Source: Chryseobacterium aureum (GTDB lineage Bacteria > Bacteroidota > Bacteroidia > Flavobacteriales > Weeksellaceae). Taken from it: a stretch of 64,000 nt of DNA. Numbering within the stretch: position 1 is the first letter of the stretch; each line of letters begins with the position of its first letter. This document shows, one piece after another, positions 61,948 through 64,000 of this stretch. Location of the stretch: NCBI RefSeq assembly GCF_003971235.1, contig NZ_CP034661.1:4278001-4342000 (forward strand), in the 5' to 3' direction. A model generated the notes under the pieces. The model saw nothing but the letters and a program-made list of their open reading frames with translations. It was not told where the DNA came from and ran no database searches. The position numbers were made by a program, and so were the translations under genes.

Positions 61948-62268
61948 CTATCCGATGAAAGAGAACTTGTCTTCAAACATTTTCCCAATCAGTGGTAAAG
62001 GTTTTTCAACATTATTGGCTGCGTTAATGATTCCAATGATCATCAGTACCAAAGGAATGAATCCAAATATTCCAAGAATTCCGATTTTGGTGATCATCAT
62101 CAAAACATTGAGAATGATGGAAAGTAGAATTGAAAAAATAATCAATCCTAAAGACTGCTTCAGGTGGTATTTTAAAAGACGGTCTGATTTTTCTTTTCCA
62201 CCCACAAAAGAAATTAGCCAGCCGAAAAGGGTAATGTAAGAAACAATGGATAAGGTTTTGTTGCTCAT
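61948..62268 (-). CDS. DUF4870 membrane protein
   Basis: 106 residues with three hydrophobic helices. LSIVSYITLFGWLISFVGG, KYHLKQSLGLIIFSI and GIFGFIPLVLMIIGIINA are the family landmarks (YHLKQ in DUF4870). Small inner-membrane protein of unknown role. It appears to be the first gene of the leftward run. Confidence 0.78.
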   Translation of the reverse strand: MSNKTLSIVSYITLFGWLISFVGGKEKSDRLLKYHLKQSLGLIIFSILLSIILNVLMMITKIGILGIFGFIPLVLMIIGIINAANNVEKPLPLIGKMFEDKFSFIG

Positions 62269-62506
62269 AGCTGTAAAATTTTAAATTAGTGTTCTTTAAT
62301 TTTCTCTGCTTCAAAATTGCATCAGAAAAATATTCCTGCCCTTATTTCTGCACCTACAAAACATCTTCAACTCAGAATAATAATGACTACAAAATGTCTA
62401 CAGGAATGGGCAATGTTTTAATTAACAGAGTGTTATGTTAAATGTTGGCTTTCACTTTTTTGCATTGGAAATTGATGAGTGCCTACAATTTTTGTACTTT
62501 CACCCT

Positions 62507-64000
62507 ATGAAATTAAAGTACTCATTTATTTACTGTATCCTTTTTATCTGCACCTTATATCCCGCACAGAATACATTGATGGATGGTCTGGAAAGACAGT
62601 TGGGCGGAGATCGTATTTCAACCGCAGAAAAATTCAAAATTTACAATGAGCTTACAGAATACTACAGAGTGAGTGATCAGTATCCTACAGCTGAAAAATA
62701 TGTTCAGCAGCAGCTGGAACTTGCTCAAAAGGAAAATAATGATGCTGAGCAGGTAAAAGCGCTTACCCAAAAAGGAATTATTAAGCTTAATCAATCCGGG
62801 TATGATAAAGTGCCGCCGATAATAGATGCCGTCAATGCTATTGTGCTAAAGAGCAATGATAAAACGGCTTCATTGTATGCTAATTATCTTAATATTTATT
62901 ATAACAACGCTTTAGGCAATTCTGAAAACACCATCAGACTCATCCAGAAAACACTTCCGCTTGTTGAAAAACAGTCTTCAGAGATAATACTCAATGCAAA
63001 GCTTAATTATCTTCTTTATGGAATTTATACGGAATGGAACGATGCTGAAAATGCTACTAAATATGCCCAGAGAACCAAAGAACTTGCTGAAAAATCCGGT
63101 AATAAAAATCTCCTGAGCTCTGCCTATTCAGCCCTTGCAGTCTGCTATTCTTTTCAATATGAAAAAACAGGTGAGCTGAAAGACCTGGAACCTGTAATAG
63201 AAATGTGTAAAAAGGCAGTAGCCCTGTATCATCAGTTTCCGGACCATGTTTCTGCACATGTGCATGCCATGGCCTTATTGAATCTCACGAATTATTATCT
63301 GAACTATCCCGTAATGACTCCGGAAATTCGTTCCGAAATTCAAAATAATGCCAATGAAATACTGGCGTTAACCCGACATACCACTCTTAATCAGGGCATG
63401 CAGGCCGGTGCACTTGGCATTTTGAGCAATCTGGCAGCACGGGATCAGAATGATGCATTATCTGAACAATATCTGCTGAAGGCAGAGCAGATCCTGCTTA
63501 CTCAAAAGCCCGTTTATTACCATGTGATGATCAATGTGGTGAAAGATCTTGCCCAGCTGTATGCCAAACAAAAAAATTACCGGAAAGCATTTGAGTATGA
63601 GTCTAAACTGACAGAATACAGTAATCTCCTTTTTGATGAAGGGCAGGCTGAAACCGCCAAAAGGCTTGAAGCTCAATACCAGTCTCAGAAAAAAGAATCT
63701 GAACTGAAAACGCTTACAGAAAAAACAGCAAGCCTCAAAAAAGAAAAGCTGCTGTATATCGGGTTAGGAATTATCGGACTCATTGGGGCTTTTTTTATGT
63801 TCCGATCTTATCATTTTAAGCTGCGGTATTCTATTGAAAGAGAAAAAAAGCTTGATACGGAAAAGCATGAAGCCGAAATGCAGATCAAACTTCAGAAAGA
63901 AGAACAGGCCAGATTAAAAGCAGAGCAGGAGCTTCTTACCCTTCAGCAGCAGAAACTTCAAAGTGAGGTATTGGCAAGCCAGCTGCATATTCAGCATAAG
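62507..64000 (+). CDS. TPR-containing transcriptional regulator, 5' part (3' end outside window)
   Basis: 498 codons are in the window without a stop. Signal peptide (MKLKYSFIYCILFICTLYPA), then TPR-like helix pairs to about residue 390 (e.g. KYAQRTKELAEKSGNKNLLS), a coiled coil, one membrane helix (about 415-435, LLYIGLGIIGLIGAFFMF) and another coiled coil (REKKLDTEKHEAEMQIKLQK). In Chryseobacterium-type proteins of this layout the cytoplasmic end is a LuxR-like HTH; the part seen here stops at QSEVLASQLHIQHK, just where such a domain would begin. Ligand and targets unknown. Confidence 0.75.
   Translation, partial: MKLKYSFIYCILFICTLYPAQNTLMDGLERQLGGDRISTAEKFKIYNELTEYYRVSDQYPTAEKYVQQQLELAQKENNDAEQVKALTQKGIIKLNQSGYDKVPPIIDAVNAIVLKSNDKTASLYANYLNIYYNNALGNSENTIRLIQKTLPLVEKQSSEIILNAKLNYLLYGIYTEWNDAENATKYAQRTKELAEKSGNKNLLSSAYSALAVCYSFQYEKTGELKDLEPVIEMCKKAVALYHQFPDHVSAHVHAMALLNLTNYYLNYPVMTPEIRSEIQNNANEILALTRHTTLNQGMQAGALGILSNLAARDQNDALSEQYLLKAEQILLTQKPVYYHVMINVVKDLAQLYAKQKNYRKAFEYESKLTEYSNLLFDEGQAETAKRLEAQYQSQKKESELKTLTEKTASLKKEKLLYIGLGIIGLIGAFFMFRSYHFKLRYSIEREKKLDTEKHEAEMQIKLQKEEQARLKAEQELLTLQQQKLQSEVLASQLHIQHK

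Overview
The window looks like a chromosomal piece of a flavobacterium close to Chryseobacterium (family Weeksellaceae). The reasons are: gliding/type IX secretion genes gldM-gldN, secreted proteins with type IX (T9SS type A) C-terminal sorting domains, A+T-rich DNA, TAnnTTTG-like promoter elements, a grasp-with-spasm RiPP locus and several protein families typical of Bacteroidota. No searches could be run; every family name rests on recognisable motifs in the translations.

Layout. 1-2.2 kb: the 3' part of gldM and all of gldN. 2.3-4.6 kb: an FAD oxidoreductase, a SemiSWEET transporter and two small lipoproteins. 5.2-11.5 kb: a complete RND efflux operon (adaptor, pump, outer-membrane channel) behind a small unknown gene. 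11.8-26.2 kb: an accessory island. It opens with a T9SS cargo protein and a large RHS protein cut off by an IS3-family element. Behind it lies a row of displaced RHS C-terminal modules, each an RHS core tip carrying its own C-terminal toxin-like domain, followed by a small lipoprotein gene that is probably the immunity gene. A second identical, inverted IS copy interrupts the row. 26.2-31 kb: a small XRE regulator, a striking degenerate 21-22 bp repeat array, map (methionine aminopeptidase), an M20 peptidase and an unknown protein. 31-38.6 kb: a beta-helix protein, a DUF2490 protein, a TonB-dependent siderophore-type receptor and its probable partner, with a small cluster of DnaA-box-like sites between. 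38.7-48.8 kb: tRNA-Ser, ansA, a TrmH-type methyltransferase, rsmE, tsaD, a giant TamB-like protein, an Lrp/AsnC regulator and a small membrane protein. 48.8-52.3 kb: a grasp-with-spasm RiPP cluster (SPASM protein, small ORF, ATP-grasp ligase, lipoprotein, precursor peptide). 52.8-57.9 kb: a secreted T9SS metalloprotease, a small secreted protein and split transketolase. 58-62.3 kb: a leftward run of eight small mostly uncharacterised genes, including a 58-codon one. 62.5 kb to the end: the start of a TPR/coiled-coil regulator that runs off the window.

How the parts may work together. T9SS (gldM/gldN) would export the sorting-domain proteins at 11.8 and 52.8 kb. In the RHS island, all five candidate immunity genes encode lipoproteins and three or four of the toxin tips show metal-hydrolase motifs (one full metzincin motif, two JAMM-like patterns). 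This suggests toxins that act in the cell envelope. The best candidates for something new are that envelope-directed toxin/immunity array, the 17-unit dyad repeat array at 26.71-27.08 kb, and the small extra gene inside the RiPP operon.
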